From contig NZ_QUZK01000037.1 of NCBI RefSeq assembly GCF_003410055.1, positions 62,001 to 126,000 of the forward strand: a stretch of DNA of 64,000 bases, given 5' to 3'. Every line of letters starts with the position of its first letter. Position 1 is the stretch's first letter. Below are positions 36,065-45,554 of this stretch, piece by piece. A model generated the notes under the pieces. The model was not told the origin of the DNA. It saw only the letters and a program-made list of their open reading frames with translations, and did not search any database. The translations under genes were made by a program, and so were the position numbers. Source of the stretch: Wenzhouxiangella sediminis (GTDB lineage Bacteria > Pseudomonadota > Gammaproteobacteria > Xanthomonadales > Wenzhouxiangellaceae).

Positions 36065-38503
36065 ATGCACATCCTCCACGACTTCAAGTTCGCAAAACGG
36101 CAGATCGCCAAGCGGCCGGGTTTCGCCGCTGCGGTCATCCTGACCCTGGCGCTGGGCATCGGCGCCAACAGCGCGATATTCAGCATGATCAACGGCCTCA
36201 TGCTCAAGCCCTTGCCCTACCCGGAAGGGGAGCAGCTGGTAGCCGTCTATAACACCTATCCGAAGATGGGCTTGCCGAACGCGGGCGTTTCGGTTCCGGA
36301 TTACATCGATCGGCGCGACCGTACCGAAGTCTTCCAGTCGACGGCGATGTACACCTGGAACGGCATGAACCTGACCGGCGAGGGCAATCCCGAGCGTCTG
36401 CTCGCGTTGCGGACCACGCCTTCGCTTTTTGAGGTGCTGCGCATAAAGCCCATGTTGGGCAGAACCCTCGGCGAGGAGCACGCCGAGATCGGCAACGACC
36501 GGGCCGTCGTGCTGAGTCACGGCCTGTGGCAGGCGGCCTTCGGCGCCCGCGAGGGCATCGTGGGTGAAGACATCCGGCTCAACGGCGAGCCGTACGAGGT
36601 CGTGGGCGTGATGCCGGCGGGCTTCGTGTTTCCCAACCAGAATGTGCAGCTCTGGATGCCGTTCGCTTTCACGCCGCAACAGATGAGCGACGAGGAGCGG
36701 GGACGGGAGTTCTCGAACATGATCGCTCGCCTCAAGCCCGGCGCCTCGACCGAGCAGGCCCAGCAGCAGGTCGACCGCATCCACGAGATCAATCGCGAAC
36801 GCGCGCCCGCCGGTGTCGCGGAGTTCTGGGCCAACTCCGGCTTCGGCGGGCGCGTGGTCAACTACCGGGAGGAACTGATCGGCGAACTGCGTGGTCCGCT
36901 TTGGCTGCTTCAGGTGGCGGTGGCCTTTGTGCTGCTTATCGCTTGCGCAAACGTCGCCAACCTGATGCTGGCCCGCGTGACCGCGCGACGCCGCGAATTG
37001 TCCGTTCGCAAGGCCATGGGGGCGGCCTCGCGACGAATCGTTGCACAGATTCTGTGCGAGAGCGGCTTGCTCGCCCTACTCGGCGGCTTCGCCGGACTGC
37101 TGGTGGCCTGGTACGGACTCGAACTGCTCACCCTGGCGGGCCTGGGGTCGACGAATGAACTGTTCGATATCCGCCTCGACGGTACGGTCTTTGCCTTCGC
37201 CCTCGGCATCGCGATGACCACGGGGGTGCTGTTCGGCGTTGTGCCGGCACTGGCGGCCGTTCGCGGCAACACCGCCGAGGTGCTCAAGGAGGGCGGTCGC
37301 AGCGCCAGCAGCGGGCGCGGCGCACAGCTTACGCGCTCGACCCTGGTGGTCGCACAGGTGGCCATCGCTGCGATGCTGCTGGTCGGCTCCGGGCTGTTGA
37401 TTCGCAGCTTCATGGAGCTACAGGGCACGGATGCCGGCTTCAATCCCGAAGGCGTGCTGACCGCCGGGCTGTCCCTGCCCGACAACCCCTACGATGATCC
37501 GGCCGCGATGCGCGATTTCCACGATCGCCTCGTGGCGCGGCTGGAGGCCATTCCCGGTGTCGTCGCCGCCGGCATGACCAACGTCGCGCCCTTCGAGGGG
37601 GGTAACTCCCAGTCGTCCTACAGCATCGAGGGCTACGAGCCCGGGCCGGGCGAGAACTCGCCGCACGGCATGGTGCGCCGGGCCGATAGCGGCTATTTCG
37701 AGGCCATGGAGATTCCGGTGCTGAGCGGACGCGCGTTCACGCCCGAGGACGGACCCGACAATCCGGTCGCTGTCATCGACGAGATCCTGGCACGTCGCTA
37801 CTTCCCCGACGAGAACCCGATCGGCCGTCGAATCGGATTCGACGACGAAGAGAATCCCGAGTGGTTCACCGTCGTCGGCGTGGTCGGCACGGTCAAGCAC
37901 TCCGGCCTCGACGAGCAGGTCAGCAAGGAAACCTACTATCTGCCCATTCGCAACGCCGCCGTCGGCAGCCCCACCCTTGTGCTGCGCACGGCCATGCCCC
38001 CGGCCGGCCTGATCGATCCCCTGCGGGAAGCCGTGCGCGAAATCGATCCGCAGCTGCCGCTGACGCGCATCCGCACGATGGAAGAGATGATCGACGTCTC
38101 GTTGCAGACGCGCCGCGCGCCCATGCTTCTGCTGATGGTCTTTGCCGGTGTTGCCCTGGCGCTGTCGGCCATTGGCATTTACGGCGTGCTGGCTTATTCG
38201 GTCAGCCAGCGAACCGGCGAACTGGGCGTGCGCATGGCACTGGGTGCTCGGATCGGCGACATCCTGCAGCTGGTGATGCGACAGGGCGGGCGCCTGGTCG
38301 CGATCGGATTGGCTCTCGGGCTGGTCGCCGCACTGGCCCTGACCGGAATGATCTCCTCGCAGCTCTACGGCGTGAGTCGTTTCGATCCCTTCGTACTGAT
38401 TGGCGTTGTCGTGTTCCTCGGGTTGATCGCGGCCCTGGCCTGCCTGATTCCCGCCTGGCGTGCGGCCTGCGTCAATCCGATCGAAGCCCTTCGCTACGAG
38501 TGA
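36065..38503 (+). CDS. MacB/FtsX-type permease 1 of the export cluster
   Basis: An 812-residue permease of the duplicated-FtsX (ADOP) architecture: one membrane helix near residues 20-40, a periplasmic MacB-PCD-like domain, an FtsX domain with three helices (about 275-400), another helix (about 420-440), a second periplasmic domain and a second FtsX domain ending in AWRAACVNPIEALRYE. The hallmark LTLALGIGANSAIFSMING is at the start. GGAG lies seven bases before the ATG. Confidence 0.92.
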   Translation: MHILHDFKFAKRQIAKRPGFAAAVILTLALGIGANSAIFSMINGLMLKPLPYPEGEQLVAVYNTYPKMGLPNAGVSVPDYIDRRDRTEVFQSTAMYTWNGMNLTGEGNPERLLALRTTPSLFEVLRIKPMLGRTLGEEHAEIGNDRAVVLSHGLWQAAFGAREGIVGEDIRLNGEPYEVVGVMPAGFVFPNQNVQLWMPFAFTPQQMSDEERGREFSNMIARLKPGASTEQAQQQVDRIHEINRERAPAGVAEFWANSGFGGRVVNYREELIGELRGPLWLLQVAVAFVLLIACANVANLMLARVTARRRELSVRKAMGAASRRIVAQILCESGLLALLGGFAGLLVAWYGLELLTLAGLGSTNELFDIRLDGTVFAFALGIAMTTGVLFGVVPALAAVRGNTAEVLKEGGRSASSGRGAQLTRSTLVVAQVAIAAMLLVGSGLLIRSFMELQGTDAGFNPEGVLTAGLSLPDNPYDDPAAMRDFHDRLVARLEAIPGVVAAGMTNVAPFEGGNSQSSYSIEGYEPGPGENSPHGMVRRADSGYFEAMEIPVLSGRAFTPEDGPDNPVAVIDEILARRYFPDENPIGRRIGFDDEENPEWFTVVGVVGTVKHSGLDEQVSKETYYLPIRNAAVGSPTLVLRTAMPPAGLIDPLREAVREIDPQLPLTRIRTMEEMIDVSLQTRRAPMLLLMVFAGVALALSAIGIYGVLAYSVSQRTGELGVRMALGARIGDILQLVMRQGGRLVAIGLALGLVAALALTGMISSQLYGVSRFDPFVLIGVVVFLGLIAALACLIPAWRAACVNPIEALRYE

Positions 38504-38540
38504 TCGAAGCGCCGCGGCAGAACCTCTAAAAGGATATCCC

Positions 38541-40937
38541 ATGACCCATTTTTTCGCCGACCTTCGCTACGCCGCTCGCCAGCTGATGCGACAACCCGGC
38601 TTCACGCTTGTGGCCCTCCTGACCCTGGCGCTGGGCATCGGCGCCAACACGGCAATGTTCAGCGTGGTCAACGGCACCATGCTCGCGCCGCTTCCCTATC
38701 CTGATGCGGGACGCCTGGTTCGCGTCTGGGAGACCACGCCCGAAGGTCACCGCTTTTCCGTGTCCGAGCCCAATTTCCTCGATTTCCACGACCGCTCTGA
38801 GCAGTTCGAGTCGCTGGCGGCGATGAAGGATGTGTCGTTGACCTTCGTCGACGGCGGCCAGGCTGCACGCATCCCCGGTTTAGCGGTTTCGCGCGAATTC
38901 TTCTCAGTGCTGGGGCACTCGCCCATCGCCGGCCGAGAATTCACGAGTGAAGAGGACCAGCCGGGTTCGGCGGCGGATGTCGTCGTACTCGGACACGATC
39001 TGTGGCAGCGCCGTTTCGGGGGCGATCGCGACCTCGTTGGGCGGACGATCCGAGTCGAGGGTCGGGCCCGCACGGTTGTCGGGGTCATGGGGCCGGACTT
39101 CGGCCTGCTCGACAGCGAATACTGGGTTCCCCTGGCGGCCGATCCGGCCTCCGACCGAGGCGACCACTGGCTGGCCATGATCGGCCGCTTGCGTCCACGT
39201 GCGACCCTGCAACAGGCCGAAGCCGAACTGCAGCGCATCGCGGAGGGTATCGGGCTGCAACATCCGACCCTGGCTGGCTGGGGCGTCGAGATGATGCCCT
39301 TTTCCCGCTGGCTGGTTCGCGACTCGTTCCGGACCACGGCCGTGCTGCTGCTCGGGGCCGTGGCATTCGTGCTGTTGATGGCCTGCGTGAACCTGGCCAA
39401 TCTCGTCTTTGCCCGGGCCAGCCGCCGGCAGGGTGAACTCGGCCTGCGGCTGGCGCTGGGGGCGGGGCGTGGCCGGCTGGTCCGGCAGCTGCTGGTCGAG
39501 GCCGTGCTCCTTTGCGGGCTCGGCCTCGGGCTGGGCATCGCGCTGGCCTACTGGGGAGTTTTAGCGCTGCAGGCTTTCGGTTCGGGTTTCATTCCGCGCC
39601 TGGAGTCGGTGCGCATCGACGGCACTGTCATGGCCTTTGCCGTCGGCATCGGCCTGGTCACGGTCGTGCTGTTCGGTCTGCTGCCGGCGCTTCGAATCTC
39701 CGGACTGGATCTCAATGCGACCCTGCGTCAGGGCGGGCGCACGGGTGAGCGCGGCGACCAGCGCCGCGTACGCGATGCGCTGGTGGTCGTGCAGATCGCG
39801 ATGGCCATGCTGCTGCTCGTCGGCGCCGGGCTGCTCCTGCGAAGTTTCTGGCAGTTGCAGTCCACTGATCCCGGCTTCGACGCCGGGAACGTCGTCTACG
39901 CCGAGATCCAGCTCGGCGATGATTACGCCGAACCCTGGCAGAAAGTCGTGTTCTTTCGGGAGTTGATTGCTGACCTCTCATCCCGGCCGGGCATTGCCTC
40001 GGCCGGTGCGACGGTCATCACGCCGTTCAGTGGCTCGAACCTGATGAACGACGTCACGCCCGTCGACCGGGCCGAGTCGATCGGTGCGCAGGGGTTCATG
40101 CAGGCCGCCTGGCGCACGGCTACGCCCGATGCTTTCGAAACCCTGGGCCTGCCGCTGATCGAGGGTCGCTTATACGACTACACCGATCGCTGGGACGGTC
40201 CCCGAGTGGCCGTCATCACCCGCACCATGGCCGAACGAATGTGGCCGGACCGGCCGGCGGTGGGGCAGGAGTTCTATTGGGGCAGCAACACCGGCGAACC
40301 GCTGCGGGTGATCGGCGTGGTCGACGACCTCCGGGACGTCGAGATGAGCAGTGATGTGCAGCCGGTGATGTTCCTACCCTACCATCACATGCCCTGGCCC
40401 AAGATGACGCTGCTCGTTCGCGGCAGCGGGCAGGTGGATTCCATCGCCCGGCTGGTCCAGAGCCGGGTGCGCGCGCTGGACGAGTCTCTGCCGGTTCCGG
40501 CTGTGGCTTCCCTGCAAGACCAGGTGGCGTCGGTCGCTGCCGGTCCGCGTTTCAGAACCTTCCTGATGGCGTCGTTCGCCTGCCTGGCCCTGCTGCTGGC
40601 TGCGGTCGGCATCTACGGCGTGATGGCCTACAACGTCAGCCAGCGCACGCGCGAAGTCGGCCTGCGCATGGCGCTTGGAGCTGCTCCGGCTTCGATCTCC
40701 GGCATGCTGCTTCGGCGCGGCGCCGTACTGACGATCCTCGGCACGCTCATCGGCCTGCTCGGTGCGTGGGCTATCACTCGCCTGATCCAGGGGGTGCTGT
40801 TCGCAACCGAACCACTCGACCCGGCCGCGACCGCGACCGCTGCTTTCGTGCTGGCGCTCACCGCGCTGACGGCGTGCTGGTTGCCGGCGCGGCGGGCTGC
40901 GCGCATCCATCCCACGGAGGCCCTTCGCCATGAATGA
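38541..40937 (+). CDS. MacB/FtsX-type permease 2 of the export cluster
   Basis: A 798-residue paralogue of permease 1 with the same domain order and the start LTLALGIGANTAMFSVVNG; it ends in ARRAARIHPTEALRHE. The ATG at 38541 follows AAGGA with correct spacing; an upstream in-frame extension from 38460 reads through the end of permease 1 and is not used. It overlaps the next permease gene by eight bases, so the two are translationally coupled. Confidence 0.92.
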   Translation: MTHFFADLRYAARQLMRQPGFTLVALLTLALGIGANTAMFSVVNGTMLAPLPYPDAGRLVRVWETTPEGHRFSVSEPNFLDFHDRSEQFESLAAMKDVSLTFVDGGQAARIPGLAVSREFFSVLGHSPIAGREFTSEEDQPGSAADVVVLGHDLWQRRFGGDRDLVGRTIRVEGRARTVVGVMGPDFGLLDSEYWVPLAADPASDRGDHWLAMIGRLRPRATLQQAEAELQRIAEGIGLQHPTLAGWGVEMMPFSRWLVRDSFRTTAVLLLGAVAFVLLMACVNLANLVFARASRRQGELGLRLALGAGRGRLVRQLLVEAVLLCGLGLGLGIALAYWGVLALQAFGSGFIPRLESVRIDGTVMAFAVGIGLVTVVLFGLLPALRISGLDLNATLRQGGRTGERGDQRRVRDALVVVQIAMAMLLLVGAGLLLRSFWQLQSTDPGFDAGNVVYAEIQLGDDYAEPWQKVVFFRELIADLSSRPGIASAGATVITPFSGSNLMNDVTPVDRAESIGAQGFMQAAWRTATPDAFETLGLPLIEGRLYDYTDRWDGPRVAVITRTMAERMWPDRPAVGQEFYWGSNTGEPLRVIGVVDDLRDVEMSSDVQPVMFLPYHHMPWPKMTLLVRGSGQVDSIARLVQSRVRALDESLPVPAVASLQDQVASVAAGPRFRTFLMASFACLALLLAAVGIYGVMAYNVSQRTREVGLRMALGAAPASISGMLLRRGAVLTILGTLIGLLGAWAITRLIQGVLFATEPLDPAATATAAFVLALTALTACWLPARRAARIHPTEALRHE

Positions 40938-43308
40938 CATTCGTCAGGCGTTTCGTCAGCTCGTCTCCCGGCCCGGTTTTACGGCCATCGTGGTTGTGAC
41001 CTTCGCGCTGGGTATCGGGGCGACAACCGCTATCTTCAGCATGGTCAATTCCGCTTTGATTGCTTCATTGCCTTACTCGCAGCCCGACCAGCTGGTCCGC
41101 GTGTTCGAGCAGCGTCCCGATGGAGGTCGCAACACGGTATCCGGCGGTGCTTTCAAAGACTGGAGAGAGTTCAATACGACGTTCGAATCCCTGGCTGTTT
41201 TCGACAATGCGCGCATGAACCTCACCGGTGCAGGTACGCCGGAGCGCCTGGCGGGCTTGTATGTCTCCTCTGAATTCCTGTCCGTCCTGCGCGTGCAGCC
41301 CGCGATCGGCCGCGACTTTTCACCGGATGCCGACACAGCCGGCGGCAGCAATCAGGTCGTCATACTCACGCATCGATTCTGGCAGCAACGCTTCAGCGGG
41401 AACGAGGATGCCATCGGTCAGGCCATGCTGCTCGATCAGACGCCCTATACGATCATTGGGGTGCTGCCGCCGGGTGCCCTATTGCACGACGAAGCGAACT
41501 TCCTGGTTCCGATGGTGATCACCGACGACCCGGACCTCTGGGGGCGCGAGGGGCATTGGCGCGATGTCATCGGTCGAATTCGTCCGGATGTGACCATCGA
41601 CCAGGCGCAATCGGATCTGCGAACCATCAAGCAGCGGCTCGGCGCCGAATACCCATCATTCAAGCAGGATTGGAGTGTCATCCTGTTCACGGCGCAGGAA
41701 ATCCACACCGGCAACGTGCGAATGACGATGTTCATTCTCTTCGGCACTGCGCTCTTCGTTCTGCTGATTGCCTGCGCCAACGTTACTAACCTGTTTCTGG
41801 CGCGCGGTGCCTCGCGCGCTCGTGAAATGGCGGTGCGCTCCGCACTCGGGGCCAGTACTTCACGGATCGTGAGGCAATGGCTGGTTGAAAGCATCCTGAT
41901 TGCTTTGCTGGGGTGTGCGGCCGGACTGTTTGTGGCCGTATTTGCGATCAAGCTGTTGACGCAGATGGTCGCCGACGCGCTTCCCCAGGTTTTGCAGCCA
42001 CACCTGGATACTGGGGTGTTGGTATTCTCGGTGATCCTTGCATGCGGTTGCGGGGTTCTTTCCGGAATACTGCCAGCGCTGCGGGCCAGTCGGTGCAATC
42101 TCTCGGGCAGCCTTCGAGAAGGCGAACGCGGCTCGGTCGGGAGAGACAGAAGACGCTCGCAATCGGCGCTTCTGTTCTCGCAATTCGCGCTCACGCTGGT
42201 GCTGCTGATCGGTGCGGGCTTGCTGCTGCGCAGCTTCACCCTGTTGTCGGAAGTCGACCCCGGCTTCGAACCTCGCCAGTCGTTCGCGTTCGACTTGTCG
42301 CTTCCCGAAGCGAAGTATCCGGATCCGGAAAGCCGGCTTCGGATCGTCGATGAACTGATCACGCGCATCGAGACCATACCGGGCGTTGAATACGCCGGGG
42401 TGACGTCCTACGTGCCGCTCAGCAATCGTGGTGCCACGGAGTACTTGAGTCGCGCTGACCGGCCATTCAGTTCCGACTATGTGGTCGGGTACGAAGCCGT
42501 CGATCGAGATTATTTCGCCGCCCTGGGGGTCGAGTTGATGCGGGGTCGCCTCATCACCGACGCCGAGAACCGGGTCGGCGCACCGCGAGTGCTGATGATC
42601 AATAGTCGTGTGGCCCGAGATTTGTACCCGGACGAGAACCCGATCGGCAAGCAACTGAGATTCTTCGATCGACCCTGGGAAATTGTTGGTGTGGTCGAAC
42701 CGGTTCGGCATACGGCCGTGCATATCGAGCCACCACCCAGGATCTATTCTGCGCATGTGCATTCACCCTGGTCCACCAGTATCGTTGTGCGCACGGCTTT
42801 GCCCCCGACCGGCCTCATCGAGACCGTCAGACAGACGGTGCTGGACGTCGACCCCGATCAGCCGATTGCCAATGTACGAACAATGGAGCAGGCTGTTGGC
42901 GAATCTCTGTCCCGGCACCGAACAGTGCTCATACTCTTGGGCTCCTTCGCCGGCGTTGCCATCGTCCTTGCCTGTGTGGGTATCTATGGTGTGATGTCTT
43001 ACACCATGAGCCAGAGCCAGCGTGAATTCGGAATCCGTACGGCTCTGGGTGCTACAAGCCGGGATATGGTGCGAATGGTCATCACGAGAGGCATGAAGCC
43101 GGCGCTCCTGGGAATACTGACAGGCGCCGCCATCGCCCTGCTCCTGACAGGGTTGGCGGAATCCATGCTCTTCGAGATTCACGCTCGAGATCCGCTTGTG
43201 TTTGGTGTCGCAACTGCCGGTTTGGCCATCATGGCCACGCTGTCGGTCTGGATTCCTGCGCGCCGCGCCTCCAGGGCCGATCCGGCGACGACTCTTCGCG
43301 ATGAATGA
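40930..43308 (+). CDS. MacB/FtsX-type permease 3 of the export cluster
   Basis: A 792-residue paralogue with the hallmark TFALGIGATTAIFSMVNS and the end ARRASRADPATTLRDE. Its base composition is lower in G+C than its neighbours: I count 102 G+C in the 180 bases 42901-43080 (about 57%). It starts inside the 3' end of permease 2. On the minus strand within it (42436-42421) there is a perfect sigma-54 consensus that may be chance. Confidence 0.92.
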   Translation: MNDIRQAFRQLVSRPGFTAIVVVTFALGIGATTAIFSMVNSALIASLPYSQPDQLVRVFEQRPDGGRNTVSGGAFKDWREFNTTFESLAVFDNARMNLTGAGTPERLAGLYVSSEFLSVLRVQPAIGRDFSPDADTAGGSNQVVILTHRFWQQRFSGNEDAIGQAMLLDQTPYTIIGVLPPGALLHDEANFLVPMVITDDPDLWGREGHWRDVIGRIRPDVTIDQAQSDLRTIKQRLGAEYPSFKQDWSVILFTAQEIHTGNVRMTMFILFGTALFVLLIACANVTNLFLARGASRAREMAVRSALGASTSRIVRQWLVESILIALLGCAAGLFVAVFAIKLLTQMVADALPQVLQPHLDTGVLVFSVILACGCGVLSGILPALRASRCNLSGSLREGERGSVGRDRRRSQSALLFSQFALTLVLLIGAGLLLRSFTLLSEVDPGFEPRQSFAFDLSLPEAKYPDPESRLRIVDELITRIETIPGVEYAGVTSYVPLSNRGATEYLSRADRPFSSDYVVGYEAVDRDYFAALGVELMRGRLITDAENRVGAPRVLMINSRVARDLYPDENPIGKQLRFFDRPWEIVGVVEPVRHTAVHIEPPPRIYSAHVHSPWSTSIVVRTALPPTGLIETVRQTVLDVDPDQPIANVRTMEQAVGESLSRHRTVLILLGSFAGVAIVLACVGIYGVMSYTMSQSQREFGIRTALGATSRDMVRMVITRGMKPALLGILTGAAIALLLTGLAESMLFEIHARDPLVFGVATAGLAIMATLSVWIPARRASRADPATTLRDE

Positions 43309-43332
43309 CCTGTCGCCAATCCGGAGATTCCC

Positions 43333-43413
43333 ATGCAACTGAAAACATTGATCGGCGAAAGACGGCCTGCCTTTGTTGGCGCCATGCCGGTAGGGCGCCA
43401 TGAGCTTCGTTAG
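43333..43413 (+). CDS. Possible 26-residue leader peptide or gene remnant
   Basis: A short frame with GGAG six bases before its ATG lies between permease 3 and ATPase 2 and overlaps the ATPase start by 14 bases. It could couple translation of the ATPase, or be the remains of a lost gene. The peptide (MQLKTLIGERRPAFVGAM at its start) is not recognised. Confidence 0.3.
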   Translation: MQLKTLIGERRPAFVGAMPVGRHELR

Positions 43414-44098
43414 TCCGCGCACTCTCCTTCGCCTTCGCGGACTGGAGAAGTCCGTGCCGCACCAGGGCGGGCGGCTCTGGCTGCTCCGTCAGATCGACCT
43501 GGACGTGGGCGAGGGCGAGTTCCTGAGCATTGTTGGGCCCTCGGGGTCGGGCAAGACAACCCTACTCAATATCCTCGGCCTGTTCGACAGTGAATTCCGA
43601 GGCGAGTACGAGTTCGCCGGCCGCCCGGTCGGAGCGATGAAGTCCGCGCAGCGCCAAAAGCTGGCGCGCGACTTCATCGGCTACGTCTTCCAGCAGTACC
43701 ATTTGCTCGAGGACCTGACCGTGGCCGAGAACCTCGAAGTTCCCCTGAGCTATCGCGAACTGCCGCGCAGCGAGCGCAAGGCGCGGGTGGCCGACATGCT
43801 CGACCGCTTCGGTATCGTCGGCAAGAAAGGTCTTTACCCGAGCCAGCTCTCCGGCGGGCAGCAGCAGCTGGTGGCCGTGGCCCGGGCTGTGATCGGGCGA
43901 CCGGCGGTAATCCTCGCCGACGAGCCGACCGGCGCGCTGCACTCGAGCCAGGGCGAGATGATCATGGACCTGTTCGCCGAACTGAACGCCGAGGGCATCA
44001 CCGTGATCCAGGTGACCCATAACGAGGTCAACGCCCGTCGCGGCCATCGCAGCATCGAGCTGTTCGACGGCTGGATGGAAGCGGTCGGGGCGGCCTGA
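43400..44098 (+). CDS. ABC exporter ATPase 2 with altered D-loop
   Basis: A 232-residue ATPase of the same MacB/LolD family as ATPase 1: Walker A GPSGSGKTT (46-54), signature LSGGQQQLV, Walker B VILADEPT, switch His in QVTHN. The D-loop reads GALHS with His181 where ATPase 1 and the family have Asp (GNLDS). It may pair with one of the permeases, or form an asymmetric dimer with ATPase 1. Confidence 0.9.
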   Translation: MSFVSPRTLLRLRGLEKSVPHQGGRLWLLRQIDLDVGEGEFLSIVGPSGSGKTTLLNILGLFDSEFRGEYEFAGRPVGAMKSAQRQKLARDFIGYVFQQYHLLEDLTVAENLEVPLSYRELPRSERKARVADMLDRFGIVGKKGLYPSQLSGGQQQLVAVARAVIGRPAVILADEPTGALHSSQGEMIMDLFAELNAEGITVIQVTHNEVNARRGHRSIELFDGWMEAVGAA

Positions 44099-44135
44099 TG
44101 GTGGTAGCATTCCGGCAGTCTTCCGGTTCTTGGCC

Positions 44136-45512
44136 ATGAGTCGATCCAGCCCTTCGCCCGCCCGCATTCTCGTGGTCGACGATCAGCGCGACGTGCTCGA
44201 GGCGCTGCGCTTGCTGCTCAAGGGCGAGGGGTTCCTTGTCGACCTGGTCAACTCGCCGGCCGCGGCGCTCGAAGCGCTGCAACACGACGACTTCGACGCC
44301 GTCATTGCCGATCTCAACTACACCCGCGACACCACATCAGGGGAGGAGGGGCTCGAGCTCGTCGAATGTATCCAGTCCCTGGATTCCCGGTTGCCGGTGA
44401 TCGTGATGACGGCCTGGGCGACCATCGGCGTGGCGGTCGAGGCCATGCGCCGCGGTGCACGGGATTTCATCGAGAAGCCCTGGGACAACCATCGGCTGCT
44501 GTCGGTGCTCAACACGCAGGTGGAACTCGGTTGTGCACTGCGCCGCTCCGACCGCCTGGCGGCCGAAAACGATCTTCTCCGCCAGGCCGGAGACGAGGGC
44601 TTCATCGCCGACTCGCCGGCCATGCAGGAGGTCGTGCGCTTGATACACCGCGTCGCCCCGGCAGACGTGGCGGTGCTGATCACCGGCGAACCCGGGACGG
44701 GCAAGGGTGTCGTTGCGCGCAAGATCGAACAACTCTCCAAGCGTCACGGCAAGCCGTTCATTTCGGTCAACATGGGGAGCGTGCCCGAGGCCGTGTTCGA
44801 GAGCGAAATGTTCGGGCACGTCAAGGGTGCTTTCACGGACGCCAGCCAGAACCGGACCGGCCGGTTCGAACTTGCCGACGGCGGGACGCTGTTTCTCGAC
44901 GAGATCGGCAACGTACCGGCGAGCCAGCAGGCCAAGCTGCTTCGCGTTCTCGAAACCGGGGAGTACGAACCGGTCGGTTCCTCGCGCACCCAGCGTGCCG
45001 ATGTGCGACTGATCAGTGCCACCAATGCCGATCTCGATGAGATGGTCCGGGCGGGAGAGTTTCGCAAGGATCTATTCTTCCGCGTCAACACGGTCGAGAT
45101 TCCCCTGCCGCCGCTTCGCGAGCGCCGTGAGGACATCCTGCCGCTGGCCCGGCACGCATTGGCGCAACTGGCCTCACGATACGGCGGATCGCCCGAAGGC
45201 TTCGAGCGCTGCGCGCTGGAAGCCATGCAAGCCTATGCCTGGCCCGGCAACGTCCGTGAACTCCTTCACGTGATCGAACGGGCCGTGTTGCTCAGCAAGG
45301 GCCCGCGGATCGCCGCGGAAGATCTTCGCCTGGATCATGCGCCCGCGCCCGCAACGAGCCTGGAGCACATGACACTCGACGACGCCGAGCGCGTCTTGAT
45401 ACGCAATGCGCTCCACCGCACAGGGGGCAACGTCAATCAGGCGGCCGAAGACCTCGGCGTGAGCCGCAGTGCCCTGTATCGCCGAATCGAAAAGTACGGC
45501 CTGCTGAAGTAG
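44136..45512 (+). CDS. NtrC-family sigma-54 response regulator of the export cluster
   Basis: A 458-residue regulator: receiver domain with D59 (AVIADLNY), AAA+ domain with Walker A GEPGTGKG, sigma-54 loop GAFTDA at 231-236 (Asp for the usual Gly), Walker B TLFLDEIGN, and a Fis-type helix-turn-helix (GNVNQAAEDLGVSRSALYRRI). The loop change is conservative enough that sigma-54 activation is likely. Its probable target is the -24/-12 promoter before the adaptor gene. A TTG six bases upstream is a poorer start. Confidence 0.93.
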   Translation: MSRSSPSPARILVVDDQRDVLEALRLLLKGEGFLVDLVNSPAAALEALQHDDFDAVIADLNYTRDTTSGEEGLELVECIQSLDSRLPVIVMTAWATIGVAVEAMRRGARDFIEKPWDNHRLLSVLNTQVELGCALRRSDRLAAENDLLRQAGDEGFIADSPAMQEVVRLIHRVAPADVAVLITGEPGTGKGVVARKIEQLSKRHGKPFISVNMGSVPEAVFESEMFGHVKGAFTDASQNRTGRFELADGGTLFLDEIGNVPASQQAKLLRVLETGEYEPVGSSRTQRADVRLISATNADLDEMVRAGEFRKDLFFRVNTVEIPLPPLRERREDILPLARHALAQLASRYGGSPEGFERCALEAMQAYAWPGNVRELLHVIERAVLLSKGPRIAAEDLRLDHAPAPATSLEHMTLDDAERVLIRNALHRTGGNVNQAAEDLGVSRSALYRRIEKYGLLK

Positions 45513-45554
45513 TCTTGGATTCATACGCTCGGTGACCTCCCGCAGGCAGCCAAT

